DNA of 39,610 bases from Verrucomicrobiota bacterium (lineage in GTDB: Bacteria; Verrucomicrobiota; Verrucomicrobiia; Opitutales; Opitutaceae). Under the pieces are notes generated by a model, which worked only from the letters and a program-made list of their open reading frames with translations, was not told the origin of the DNA and made no database searches. The DNA lies in assembly GCA_014584295.1 (NCBI GenBank), contig JACTNC010000028.1, positions 1 through 39,610 on the forward strand, written 5' to 3'. Shown here piece by piece: positions 6,483-15,568 of the stretch. Numbering within the stretch: position 1 is the first letter of the stretch; every line of letters starts with the position of its first letter. Made by a program: the position numbers and the translations under genes.

Positions 6483-9281
6483 ATGTTCGCATATGAACGT
6501 CGTATTGTAGCTTCTCTGCTGGGCTTTCTATCCTTGGCTGCAGCCTTATCCGCAGCGTCGATTACCGGCCGCGTGCGTGATTCCGGAACGAATACATACG
6601 TTCTGGGTGCGTCTGTCACATTGCGTGAACTTGCGCGAACGAGTACGACAACCGCCGTCGGCGAATTCAGCTTCTCGAACATTCCTGCGGGAACCTACAC
6701 CCTTGAGGTATCCTCCTTGGGATTTGATCCGTACACCCGATCGATCACGGTCACCGAGGAGGCGATGGTGCCAATCGAAGTGGGTATGAAATCGGATGTC
6801 CTCGAACTCGGTCAATTCGTGGTTGAAGGCACCCGCGAGGGGCAGGCGAGGGCACTCCAGCAGAAGCGGAGTGCCAACAACATCATGGATGCGATTTCCG
6901 CTGATGCGGTGGGCAAGTTCCCGGACGGAAACGCCGCCGAGGCGTTGCGTCGCGTGCCGGGTGTATCGGTGGAGATCGACCAGGATGAAGGGCGCTACAT
7001 CGTTCTTCGTGGGATTGATTCCGCGCTCAACACGGTCACTCTCAACAATCAGTTGATTGGCACACCCTCGGAACAGGGCAATCGCGGCATTGCTCTGGAC
7101 TCCGTGCCCGCCGACCTGATCTCACGTCTTGAGGTGGTAAAGGCCGTCACGCCTGACATGGACGGCAGCGCCATCGGTGGATCCGTAAACATCGTGACCC
7201 TAAGCGCGTTTGATCGGCCGGAAGGCTTTTTCTTTGGCAGCGTCGGCGGTTTCTACGACACCTTCAGTGAGAAGACGACTCCCAACGGCAGCTTTACCTA
7301 TGGTCGCACCCTCGGTGCGGACCGCAAATGGGGTGTCGTGCTCGGCGCCAGCTATTCGTTGAAACAATTCAAGTCCCAGACCGTGAACACGGATGGTTGG
7401 CAGACCACATCCGGCGGTCTTTTTGCCCCGAGTGAACAGCAAAGCTATGATTACGATGTGGAGCGTGAGCGCATCGGTGTGAACGTTGCGTTGCAGTTCC
7501 GCCCGATGGCGGGGCACGAACTGGCTTTGCGCGTCAATCACAATGAATTCACCGACAATGAAGGACGGCAGAGCGTGCTCTATGATTTCCGCAGGGGAAC
7601 AACAACGAACGAAACTGCCTCGGGTGCAACCAATTCCCAGGGGCGCGCGAGCCGCCAGTTCCGAGACTATCATCAGACCGGCACGATCGACGCAGTGGCA
7701 CTCGAGGGGAAACACACGATTGCGAACGACGGCCAGCTGTCCTGGCAGGTGGGTGCGAGCAAGGGGGAGCGCGATGTCCCCACTCGTGTCGACTGGGAAT
7801 ATCGCTCCGGCAGCACAACGGCGCTCGCCAATACGATTGATCGCACTGGCGAGATTCTGGTGATCAAGCCGGCCACGGACGCGTACTACAACCCGGCGAC
7901 CTATCCCTTCCGACGTGTGCGCATCCGTTCGGACGACGAGTGGGAGAAGGTTTACTCAGGCCAGATTGATTACAGGCGGGATGCCCAGTTTGGCGATCGA
8001 CCGGGTTTCTGGAAGGTGGGTCTCAAAGCATCGACCCGCGACAAACATGACGATCGCAACAACCGGAACTTTAATGCCGCATCTCCCGCGTTTACGCTTG
8101 CCGATTCGGGATTGTCGCTCCCCGAGGTGTCGAATTACTTTGGCGGACTTTTTCGATTCGGACCAAGGCTGAATCTCGAAGGCAATCAGGCCTATTTTGC
8201 GGCGAATCCATCACGTTTCACGGCCGATGCCGCAAGCAGTCTCACCGACTCATCGGCGAGTGACTTCGACGGATCCGAGGACGTCTATGCGGCCTATGGA
8301 ATGGCCAGCGTTGATATCAATCCCAGGATGACGCTGCTCGGCGGGCTCCGATATGAAGGCACAAAGAGTTCCTACGGTGCAAACGAGCGTAGGCCCGATA
8401 AGACCTACCATTGGGTGACCGGCGGCCGCTCGTACGGCAACTTCATGCCCGGTCTCCACTTCAACTGGCGGCCATCCAACAAGTGGGTCCTTCGTGCAGC
8501 ATGGACGAACACGATCAGTCGTCCAAACTATGCCGACTTGGCTCCTCGGCGGGTCATCGATGCCATTGCAGATGCAACCGGTGGAACTTTCACCGGATCA
8601 ATCAGCAGTGGAAACCCCGAGCTCAAGCCCTATGAGGCGATGAATTTCGATGTTTCGATTGAGTACTACCTCAGCAACTCGGGCATCGCCTCCGTTGGCT
8701 TCTTTCACAAGGCCATCGACAATCCGGTGTACTCTAGGCAGGTCTTCCAGACCAACGTCACCCTTGAGGGCATCAACTTCAGCCGCGTGACTACGACCGG
8801 TCCGCAGAATGCGGACAGTGGAAAAATCACGGGTGTCGAACTCAACTACCAGCAGTTCTTCAAGTTTCTTCCGTCCCCCTTCGATGGTTTTGGCATCAAC
8901 TTCAACTACACGATGACGGATTCGTCGGCCAAACTCTTCACTCGAGCCACGGAGCTGCCTTTCTTCAAACAATCCGACCGCATAGCCAACGCGGCGCTGT
9001 TCTTCGAGAAATACGGCTTGGAGGCACGCGTCGCGGTTTCATACACGTCGGACTTTCTCGACGAAGTCGGAGGCGATGCGGCCAGCGACCTTTATGTGCA
9101 CAGCCGCACTCCGATCGATGCGAAGATCAGCTACCGCATCAATTCCACGTTCAAGGTCTTCGGTGAATTTCTCAATCTGAACGAGGAACCCCTGGTCCAG
9201 TACATCGGAAAACGCAGTCAGGATTTCGACCATGAGATCTACCAGTGGAAGGCTCGCTTTGGCGTGAACTTTACCTTCTGA
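6483..9281 (+). CDS. TonB-dependent outer-membrane receptor (first)
   Basis: This is a 932-residue TonB-dependent receptor. It opens with a signal peptide (start ATG 6483; MFAYERRIVASLLGFLSLAA, cleavage near ALSAAS). A carboxypeptidase-regulatory-like domain follows (residues about 27-105; SITGRVRDSGTN, GEFSFSNIPAGTYTLEV). The plug (about 115-240) has DAVGKFPDGNAAEALRRVPG, LRGIDSALNTVTLNN and GGSVNIVT, typical of the Caulobacter-type receptor group. The rest is a 22-strand-type barrel ending in the aromatic FGVNFTF. It should import a substrate too large or scarce for porins, using TonB/ExbBD energy encoded elsewhere. An alternative ATG at 6417 would hide the signal peptide. The stop lies 8 nt before the phosphoesterase, so the two are likely co-transcribed; the substrate may be a phosphorylated or conjugated sugar acid (inference). 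Confidence 0.93.
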   Translation: MFAYERRIVASLLGFLSLAAALSAASITGRVRDSGTNTYVLGASVTLRELARTSTTTAVGEFSFSNIPAGTYTLEVSSLGFDPYTRSITVTEEAMVPIEVGMKSDVLELGQFVVEGTREGQARALQQKRSANNIMDAISADAVGKFPDGNAAEALRRVPGVSVEIDQDEGRYIVLRGIDSALNTVTLNNQLIGTPSEQGNRGIALDSVPADLISRLEVVKAVTPDMDGSAIGGSVNIVTLSAFDRPEGFFFGSVGGFYDTFSEKTTPNGSFTYGRTLGADRKWGVVLGASYSLKQFKSQTVNTDGWQTTSGGLFAPSEQQSYDYDVERERIGVNVALQFRPMAGHELALRVNHNEFTDNEGRQSVLYDFRRGTTTNETASGATNSQGRASRQFRDYHQTGTIDAVALEGKHTIANDGQLSWQVGASKGERDVPTRVDWEYRSGSTTALANTIDRTGEILVIKPATDAYYNPATYPFRRVRIRSDDEWEKVYSGQIDYRRDAQFGDRPGFWKVGLKASTRDKHDDRNNRNFNAASPAFTLADSGLSLPEVSNYFGGLFRFGPRLNLEGNQAYFAANPSRFTADAASSLTDSSASDFDGSEDVYAAYGMASVDINPRMTLLGGLRYEGTKSSYGANERRPDKTYHWVTGGRSYGNFMPGLHFNWRPSNKWVLRAAWTNTISRPNYADLAPRRVIDAIADATGGTFTGSISSGNPELKPYEAMNFDVSIEYYLSNSGIASVGFFHKAIDNPVYSRQVFQTNVTLEGINFSRVTTTGPQNADSGKITGVELNYQQFFKFLPSPFDGFGINFNYTMTDSSAKLFTRATELPFFKQSDRIANAALFFEKYGLEARVAVSYTSDFLDEVGGDAASDLYVHSRTPIDAKISYRINSTFKVFGEFLNLNEEPLVQYIGKRSQDFDHEIYQWKARFGVNFTF

Positions 9282-9289
9282 TTCCTCTC

Positions 9290-10309
9290 ATGATGATGAA
9301 GCCGCACCTTCGACAGGCTCTGGGCTGGATAACGCTGCTCGCGTTCGCAGTTGCATTGCGCGCGGCGCCGCCGGAGCCGGTCAAGGGCGGGGTGACGTTT
9401 GTCGTCGTTCCTGACAGCCAGAAGTATGTATGGAACCGGCCAGAGCTGTACACGCTTCAGACGGGATGGATTGCGGCAAACATCGGGAAATACAATCTCG
9501 TGCGCCTTCTCCATGTGGGCGATGTCACCCAGCACAACAACCGCGAGGAATGGGAGGCCGCGCGGCGGGCCCACCGGGTATATGAGGGCCTGATCCCGGC
9601 GATTTATGCGTCGGGAAATCATGACATCGGCGTGAATGGCAAGTCGACCGATCGTGAGTCCCTCTTCTCCGAGATGATTCCGATCTCCGGATACCGAGCC
9701 CAGGGCGGGTTCGGTGGGGTGTACGATAAGGAACCCGCTCGCAGCGAAAACAGTTATCATCTGTTTGAGGCAGCCGGCAGGAAATGGCTGGTGCTCGCAT
9801 TGGAATTTGGTCCGCGTGATGACGTGTTGCGATGGGCCAACGAGGTGGTGGCGAATCACCCAAGGCATTCGGCCGTTTTGATAACACATGCCTACCTTCG
9901 CGCGGATGGGACTAGGTTTGACCGCCGGGTAGGCACCCCTGGCCAAAAGCGGCCGAACAAGGGTTTCGACCACTATCTCCAACTGAGCAAGGCGGCTGCC
10001 GGCTTCAATGACGGTGGCGACATGTGGGACAAACTCGTCTCCCGGCATGCAAACTTCGTGCTCGTGCTCAGCGGTCATGTCTGCACAAGCGCCCACCTCG
10101 TCAGTACCGGCGTCAAGGGCAATACCGTGCATCAGGTGCTCGTCGACTACCAGGATGCCGAGGAGGGCGGAAATGGATGGCTGCGGCTGCTCCAGATTTT
10201 TCCCGATGGGCGTACGGTGCGGGTGCGCGACTATACGCCGCTGCTGAATCAGACATCGACCGATTCTGGCTGCTCCTTTGAATTTCAGCTTGATCCGCCG
10301 ATGCAGTAG
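9290..10309 (+). CDS. exported calcineurin-like metallophosphoesterase
   Basis: This is a 339-residue phosphoesterase with an N-terminal hydrophobic signal (LGWITLLAFAVALRAAP), so it is probably periplasmic. The calcineurin-like metal-site motifs occur in order: PDSQ (D42; DxH is replaced by D-S-Q, as in related exported members), HVGD (D78), GNHD (110-112), LITHAYL and LSGHVC. The family hydrolyses phosphomono- or diesters using two metal ions. Three consecutive ATGs (9290, 9293, 9296) are possible starts; none has a clear ribosome site, which suggests translational coupling to the receptor gene 8 nt upstream. Together with the acid phosphatase at 13563, it suggests that phosphate is removed from an imported compound before inner-membrane transport. 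Confidence 0.87.
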   Translation: MMMKPHLRQALGWITLLAFAVALRAAPPEPVKGGVTFVVVPDSQKYVWNRPELYTLQTGWIAANIGKYNLVRLLHVGDVTQHNNREEWEAARRAHRVYEGLIPAIYASGNHDIGVNGKSTDRESLFSEMIPISGYRAQGGFGGVYDKEPARSENSYHLFEAAGRKWLVLALEFGPRDDVLRWANEVVANHPRHSAVLITHAYLRADGTRFDRRVGTPGQKRPNKGFDHYLQLSKAAAGFNDGGDMWDKLVSRHANFVLVLSGHVCTSAHLVSTGVKGNTVHQVLVDYQDAEEGGNGWLRLLQIFPDGRTVRVRDYTPLLNQTSTDSGCSFEFQLDPPMQ

Positions 10310-10397
10310 GTGCGGCGCTCTTCCGGATCTGCCAAGGGTGCGCTCATTTCCCCCTCGCTGATCCGCTGTGCCTTTCTGCCTGGAGCTTTTATCCCCA

Positions 10398-12032
10398 ATG
10401 ACCTGGACCCAAAACTATACTCCGCTCTTCGACAGCCTGTATGCGTCGATGCTCGTTGCGCTTGCGCCCGTGGTCATCCTGCTTGGGCTGCTGGCGTTCT
10501 TTCATGTCCGAGCACATTGGGCAGCCCTTGCGGGGCTCTTTACGGTTCTGGTCGCGGCGATTTTCATCTATCACATGCCCGCGGAACTGGCGCTCGCAGC
10601 CTCCGCCTACGGTGCGCTCTATGGATTGCTCCCGATCGGGTGGATCGTGCTGAACGTCGTCTTCCTCTACGAGATCACGGTAAAGACAGGGCAGTTCGAA
10701 ATACTCAAGGAGTCGATCACCCACCTGTCTGCGGACCGCCGGATCCAGGCCCTGCTCATCGCATTCAGTTTTGGCGCGTTCATTGAGGGCGCTGCCGGAT
10801 TCGGCGCGCCTGTAGCAATCTCAGCCGCAATGCTCATTGGCATCGGATTCCATCCTCTTCTCGCAGCCTCGCTCGCACTCATTGGAAATACCGCGCCGGT
10901 CGCCTTTGGATCGCTCGGCACCCCGATCATCGCTCTGGCTGAGGTCACCGGACTTCCTCTCCTCGAACTCAGTGCAATGACGGGACGCCAGTTGCCGGTG
11001 TTCAGCTTCATTGTTCCGTTCTGGCTCGTCGCAGCCATGGTCGGCTGGAGATCAATGCTTCAGATCTGGCCGGCCTGCTTTGTCGGCGGAGCCACCTTTG
11101 CCATCGTGCAGTTTCTCGTCAGCAACCACCACGGTCCATGGCTTGTGGATACGGCGAGTGCTCTGACTTCGATGGGCTCCACGCTGATTCTGCTTCGCTT
11201 CTGGCAGCCTAAGACGATCTGGCGCTTCGAGGGTGAATCCGCCGCTGACTCGACCACGCAGGTCGCGCGGCCATCCCGTGGCGCACTGTTAAAGGCCTGG
11301 TCGCCTTGGATCATCTTGACGGTCATCGTATTCATCTGGGCACTACCCGTGACCAAGGCATTTCTCAATCAGCTCTGGATGGCGAAGATCGAAATTCCGT
11401 TCCTTCACAACGCCGTTCTCAAGGCTCCTCCGCTTGCTCTTGAGCACAAACCTGAGAGCGCAATCTACACGCTCAACCTGCTCTCCGCGACGGGTACCGC
11501 GCCTTTCATATCCGCGATCGTGGCGGGGCTCTGCCTTGGGGTCGGCTTTACCCGTCTGTTCGGCATTTATGTCAGGACCATCTGGCGGGTGAGGTGGTCG
11601 CTACTGACCATTTCGGGAATGCTGTCGCTGGCCTTCACTTCCCGCTATGCCGGACTTGATGCAACGCTCGGGCTCGCGTTCGCAAGCACGGGGGTTCTGT
11701 TTCCGTTCTTCTCGCCGCTGCTTGGCTGGATGGGTGTGGCCCTAACGGGCAGCGATACAGCCTCGAATGTGCTCTTTGGCAACCTGCAGCAGATAACCGC
11801 CGGGCAGGTGGGCATTTCTCCTGTGCTCGCTGCAGCCTCCAACAGTACGGGCGGAGTCATGGGTAAGATGATCGATGCGCAGAGCATCGTGGTGGCTGGA
11901 GTCGCGACCGGTCAGCAGGGTGGGGAGGGGGTCATACTCCGAAAGGTATTCTGGCACAGCCTCTCGCTGGCGGTTCTCGTGGGCATTTACGTCCTCATCC
12001 AGGCCTACGTGTTTCCGGGGATGGTGCCTTGA
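10398..12032 (+). CDS. lctP: L-lactate/glycolate permease (LctP family)
   Basis: This is a 544-residue multi-spanning permease that matches LctP/GlcA along its length: the N-terminus (MTWTQNYTP), YKMP-type loop ([10 protein letters not shown]), SVKTGQF-like stretch ([10 protein letters not shown]), [32 protein letters not shown], and the C-terminal [15 protein letters not shown] with [11 protein letters not shown]. Characterised members take up L-lactate, D-lactate or glycolate with protons. The start at 10398 matches the E. coli protein; the frame could open at 10368 but without support. The neighbouring glycerate kinase and 2-hydroxyacid dehydrogenase favour glycolate, glycerate or lactate as substrate. 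The symbol denotes the family, not a proven substrate. Confidence 0.92.
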   Translation: MTWTQNYTPLFDSLYASMLVALAPVVILLGLLAFFHVRAHWAALAGLFTVLVAAIFIYHMPAELALAASAYGALYGLLPIGWIVLNVVFLYEITVKTGQFEILKESITHLSADRRIQALLIAFSFGAFIEGAAGFGAPVAISAAMLIGIGFHPLLAASLALIGNTAPVAFGSLGTPIIALAEVTGLPLLELSAMTGRQLPVFSFIVPFWLVAAMVGWRSMLQIWPACFVGGATFAIVQFLVSNHHGPWLVDTASALTSMGSTLILLRFWQPKTIWRFEGESAADSTTQVARPSRGALLKAWSPWIILTVIVFIWALPVTKAFLNQLWMAKIEIPFLHNAVLKAPPLALEHKPESAIYTLNLLSATGTAPFISAIVAGLCLGVGFTRLFGIYVRTIWRVRWSLLTISGMLSLAFTSRYAGLDATLGLAFASTGVLFPFFSPLLGWMGVALTGSDTASNVLFGNLQQITAGQVGISPVLAAASNSTGGVMGKMIDAQSIVVAGVATGQQGGEGVILRKVFWHSLSLAVLVGIYVLIQAYVFPGMVP

Positions 12033-12161
12033 GTTCTCGGTTGCCACTCCGGCGCCAGCCGTCGATTCTCACTTCGCGTTCCTGGATTGCGCCCCGGTCT
12101 TCGTCCGAGAATTCTCTCGGTCCCGGCGCTCCTGCCTGTTCGGGAAAATTTCTTTCGCGTC

Positions 12162-13559
12162 GTGACGGCGTCATCTCTTTCCGCATCTCCGCCCAACGGG
12201 CTGTTCCTGCTTGCAGTACTTCTGGGTGGTGTCGGCTTCATCGTGTTTTCCACGACGCGCCTGAAACTGCATCCGTTTCTGGCGTTGATCGTCGCCGCCT
12301 ACGCAATGGGCCTGTGCGGTGGTTTGAATTCCATCCAGACAGCCGCTGTCCTTACGGAGGGGGTCGGGCAGACGGTCGGTCACATCGGCGTGGTGATCGC
12401 CTGTGGCAGCATCATCGGGGTCGTGTTGGAAAAGAGCGGGGGTGCCATGGTCCTGGCGGGCACACTGGTGAAGTGGATCGGCGAGGCGCGTTCGGTTCTG
12501 GCGATGTCAATAACGGGTGCGCTGGTTTCGATTCCCGTGTTCTGTGATTCGGGTTTTGTCATCCTGTCGCCCCTGGCCCGGTCACTCGCAAGGAAGACGG
12601 GGCAGTCACTCGCTACTTTCGCGGTTGCCCTGAGCATGGGGCTATACGCCACACATTGCCTCGTCCCGCCCACGCCAGGCCCGCTGGCGGCCGCTGGCCA
12701 GCTACGGGCTGACATCGGGTCAGTCATGATGCTGGGAATGCTGGTTTCGGTACCCGTCGTGGCTGTCACCTACGTTTATGCGCAGTTCATTGGGCGTCGC
12801 ATCGTGATCGATCCGGTGCCCCCTGGGCTCGCTTCCGTTGATGCTCCCGAACCGACGGAGGAGCCGGCACCGATCGGTCGTGTGGGCCCGGTCGGTGCCT
12901 TTTCTCCCATTCTCCTTCCCATCATTTTAATCGCCCTGGAGTCCATCGCGGCACTCCCTGTACAGCCCTTGGGCACGGGATTGCTGCGCACGGGAATTGG
13001 ATTCCTCGGCAATGCTGAAACCGCGTTGGTGCTGGGGGTCTTTCTCGCTGCATGGATTGTGAGGCGCCAGGGTGCGTCGGCGTTTGGAAACTGGTGCAGC
13101 GAGGGACTCCGGGATGCGGGAACCATCGTGCTCATTGTTGCCGCCGGTGGCGCGCTTGGCATGGTGTTGCGCCGAACCGCGATGACTGAAGTGGTCGGTG
13201 AGGGACTCGCGGCTCTCGACTTGGGACACTTCAATATTCTGCTGCCCTTTATCGTCGCGGCGGGACTCAAGATCTCGATTGGTTCGTCGACCATGTCGAT
13301 GATCACGACCGCGTCCCTCGTCTCGCATCTCTTGCCGGCACTTGGCCTTTCAACGGGATTTGGCCCCGTGCTCGCCACGCTCGCGATCGCCTGTGGAGCG
13401 ATGATCGTCTCTCATGTGAACGACGCCTTTTTCTGGGTGATTTCCCAGATGACGGGCATGTCCATTCCTCAAGGCTACCGTCTGATTTCCGCCCCCTCGA
13501 TCATCGCGGGCCTGACCGGAATTGCGGCCGTGGTCGTGCTCAGTCTCTTTCTTCTTTAA
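12162..13559 (+). CDS. GntP-family gluconate/sugar-acid permease
   Basis: This is an integral-membrane transporter of about 465 residues from the GntP family, whose members import gluconate, fructuronate, idonate or glycerate with protons. The recognisable parts are RLKLHPFLALIVAAYAMGL, GSIIGVVLEKSGGA, PVFCDSGFVIL, the family signature THCLVPPTPGPLAAAG, the second-half GSSTMSMITTAS and SHVNDAFFWVISQ. The start is uncertain: GTG at 12162 gives a normal-length protein, while the open frame reaches a TTG at 12087 with an arginine-rich lead that looks non-coding. It is separated from the acid phosphatase by only 3 nt. It offers a second import route, for a larger sugar acid than LctP handles. Confidence 0.88.
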   Translation: MTASSLSASPPNGLFLLAVLLGGVGFIVFSTTRLKLHPFLALIVAAYAMGLCGGLNSIQTAAVLTEGVGQTVGHIGVVIACGSIIGVVLEKSGGAMVLAGTLVKWIGEARSVLAMSITGALVSIPVFCDSGFVILSPLARSLARKTGQSLATFAVALSMGLYATHCLVPPTPGPLAAAGQLRADIGSVMMLGMLVSVPVVAVTYVYAQFIGRRIVIDPVPPGLASVDAPEPTEEPAPIGRVGPVGAFSPILLPIILIALESIAALPVQPLGTGLLRTGIGFLGNAETALVLGVFLAAWIVRRQGASAFGNWCSEGLRDAGTIVLIVAAGGALGMVLRRTAMTEVVGEGLAALDLGHFNILLPFIVAAGLKISIGSSTMSMITTASLVSHLLPALGLSTGFGPVLATLAIACGAMIVSHVNDAFFWVISQMTGMSIPQGYRLISAPSIIAGLTGIAAVVVLSLFLL

Positions 13560-13562
13560 TCT

Positions 13563-14285
13563 ATGAACACACGCTTTTCCCTTCTGCGCCTGTTCCTTCT
13601 CATTGCCCTGGCGCACACGGTTCAGGCCTATCCCGAACCGGGGAAATTTCTCCGGACCGACGATCTTGATGTCACGAAGGTGATTCCCGCTGCGCCTGCG
13701 GACAATTCCCTTGCAACCGCCGCGGACATCGAGACGGTTTACCAGATCCAGAAGCGGCGCACCCCGGAGATGGTCGCGCTCGCCAATTATTTCGCAGAGG
13801 ACTCGGTGTTTCAGTATGATGCAGTGATAGGAGCCTGGTTTACCGCCGCCAATCTTCCGCGCACCGCAGAGTTTTTTCTCCAGATTGATTCCGACCGCTA
13901 CGCCATCAGCAGCAAGGGCAAGCAGGTCTGGCAGCGTCCGCGTCCGCCGCTCCTCGACTCCCGCATAAAGCCCTGTGTGCACTTGCCGAAATCCGGCTCC
14001 TATCCGAGCGGGCATTCCACGCAGGCGTTTCTCTGGGCAAACCTGCTGGCGGAAATTTTTCCGGAACACCGGGCGGCTCTGCGTGAACGTGCGGAACTGG
14101 TCGCATGGTCGCGCATCATCGGAGGCGTGCACTATCCGACAGATATCACCGCCGGGAGGATACTCGGGGATCGTCTGGCGGCTGAATTTCTCAAGCGACC
14201 CGCGGTCAGCGAGGCTTTGGCTGACGTGATCGCGGAGGTGAGGCGAGTGAGCGCGAAGGAACAGGCAGCGGCCGTAAGCCCATGA
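13563..14285 (+). CDS. exported class A acid phosphatase (PAP2 superfamily)
   Basis: This is a 240-residue non-specific acid phosphatase of the PhoN/PhoC type. A signal peptide (MNTRFSLLRLFLLIALAHTVQA) places it outside the inner membrane. The three-part phosphatase signature is complete: K-x6-R-P (K120, R127-P128), PSGH (148-151) and SR-x5-H-x3-D (S183, R184, H190, D194), which includes the phospho-histidine. These enzymes release phosphate from a wide range of organic monoesters. It starts 3 nt after the permease and overlaps the glycerate kinase start by 4 nt (ATGA), so the three are almost certainly one transcript. The context suggests dephosphorylation of a phosphorylated sugar acid in the periplasm, followed by uptake. 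Confidence 0.92.
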   Translation: MNTRFSLLRLFLLIALAHTVQAYPEPGKFLRTDDLDVTKVIPAAPADNSLATAADIETVYQIQKRRTPEMVALANYFAEDSVFQYDAVIGAWFTAANLPRTAEFFLQIDSDRYAISSKGKQVWQRPRPPLLDSRIKPCVHLPKSGSYPSGHSTQAFLWANLLAEIFPEHRAALRERAELVAWSRIIGGVHYPTDITAGRILGDRLAAEFLKRPAVSEALADVIAEVRRVSAKEQAAAVSP

Positions 14286-15457
14286 CACGCGTCCTGCTGG
14301 CGTTCGACAAGTTCAAGGACTCGCTCACCGCCCAGGCGGCTTGTGAGATTACGGCGGCAGCACTAAAGACCGTGCAGCCGGAATGGAGAGTGACACATGC
14401 GCCATTGGCGGACGGTGGTGAAGGGTTCGCGGGGATTCTGACGAGATCGGCTGGCGGACGCATGCTCACGGAGCAGGTGACCGGACCGCGAGGCGAGGCC
14501 TTGCAGGCTGAATTTGGCATGGTGCCGGTAAGAGCGATACCTGAGCCGGCGCGTCATCAACTTCAGGTCGCTTCGGATGTGCCCTCCGATGCTGAGGTGG
14601 CGGTCATCGAAATGGCGTGCGCAAGCGGCCTTGCCTTGCTACCAGCTGCCGCGCGCGATCCCTGGCTGACCACATCGCGGGGTACAGGCGAATTGATGCG
14701 AGCGGCGGTGCGACGGGGCGCAACAGGTATCCTTTTGGGGGTGGGAGGAAGTGCGACCAATGACCTTGGGCTTGGAGCGCTCTCGGCACTCGGGTTTGAG
14801 TTCATTTCCAGCGAGGGAGGAGTGCTCGAGCTTCCGATTCCGGCTTGTTGGAAATCGATTGTGCGCGTAGTGGCCCCGCCGAGGGTGGGGCTGCCTCCAG
14901 TGCAGATCGCGTGCGATGTCACGAATCCGCTGCTTGGCATGCGCGGCGCGGCGGCCGTGTATGGACCGCAAAAGGGATTGAAGTTGGAGGACCTTCCTGC
15001 GCTGGAAACGGAGAGCAAACGCCTGGGAGAGCTGCTGTGTTCGGCGGTGGAAAAATCACCTGCGCTCATGGCTGTGCCTGGCGCGGGCGCGGCCGGAGGC
15101 ATTGCGTTTGGATTGATGGCGGGAGTTGATGCCCGGCTGTTGCCGGGTTTTGAACTCGTCTCGGCGTGGCTCGATCTTGAATCGGAGTTGAAGGCTGCTG
15201 ATTTGGTGATCACCGGAGAGGGACGGTTTGATGACAGTTCCCTCGAAGGCAAGGGGCCCGGAGCCGTTGCGGCGCGTGCCCTCGAACTTGGAAAACGCGT
15301 GCACGTGTTTGCGGGTCAGATCACCGCGGCGGGTCGGTCAAGTCTGGACCTTCATGCCATTACGCCGCCGGGCACGCCGATGGCGGCTGCATTGCGCAAC
15401 GCGCCAAGGAACTTGGATGCTGCAGTCCGGCGTATCTTTTCCGTCACAGACGTCTGA
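14282..15457 (+). CDS. glxK: glycerate 2-kinase (GlxK/GarK type)
   Basis: This is a 391-residue class II glycerate kinase, the usual length for GarK/GlxK. The family opening VLLAFDKFKDSLTA and the substrate-site block PLADGGEGFA are present, followed by TGTRGTGELM-like STSRGTGELMRAAV written here as TTSRGTGELMRAAV, GVGGSATNDLGLG, CDVTNPLLG and VITGEGRFDDSSLEGKGPG. It phosphorylates D-glycerate to 2-phosphoglycerate with ATP and so feeds glycolysis. The 4-nt overlap with the acid phosphatase implies translational coupling. With the hydroxyacid dehydrogenase downstream it forms a standard tartronate-semialdehyde or hydroxypyruvate to 2-phosphoglycerate route, suited to glyoxylate/glycolate or sugar-acid catabolism. 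Confidence 0.93.
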   Translation: MTRVLLAFDKFKDSLTAQAACEITAAALKTVQPEWRVTHAPLADGGEGFAGILTRSAGGRMLTEQVTGPRGEALQAEFGMVPVRAIPEPARHQLQVASDVPSDAEVAVIEMACASGLALLPAAARDPWLTTSRGTGELMRAAVRRGATGILLGVGGSATNDLGLGALSALGFEFISSEGGVLELPIPACWKSIVRVVAPPRVGLPPVQIACDVTNPLLGMRGAAAVYGPQKGLKLEDLPALETESKRLGELLCSAVEKSPALMAVPGAGAAGGIAFGLMAGVDARLLPGFELVSAWLDLESELKAADLVITGEGRFDDSSLEGKGPGAVAARALELGKRVHVFAGQITAAGRSSLDLHAITPPGTPMAAALRNAPRNLDAAVRRIFSVTDV

Positions 15458-15568
15458 TCGGAAGCATCGCTAAGGCGAATGTGACAGGTTCTGTTTTCTA
15501 CCGACTGCAATGGCGTGAATCAGCGGCTACGCATTGACCCCGGTTCGGCAAGTTCCCAGCGTGGGGAC

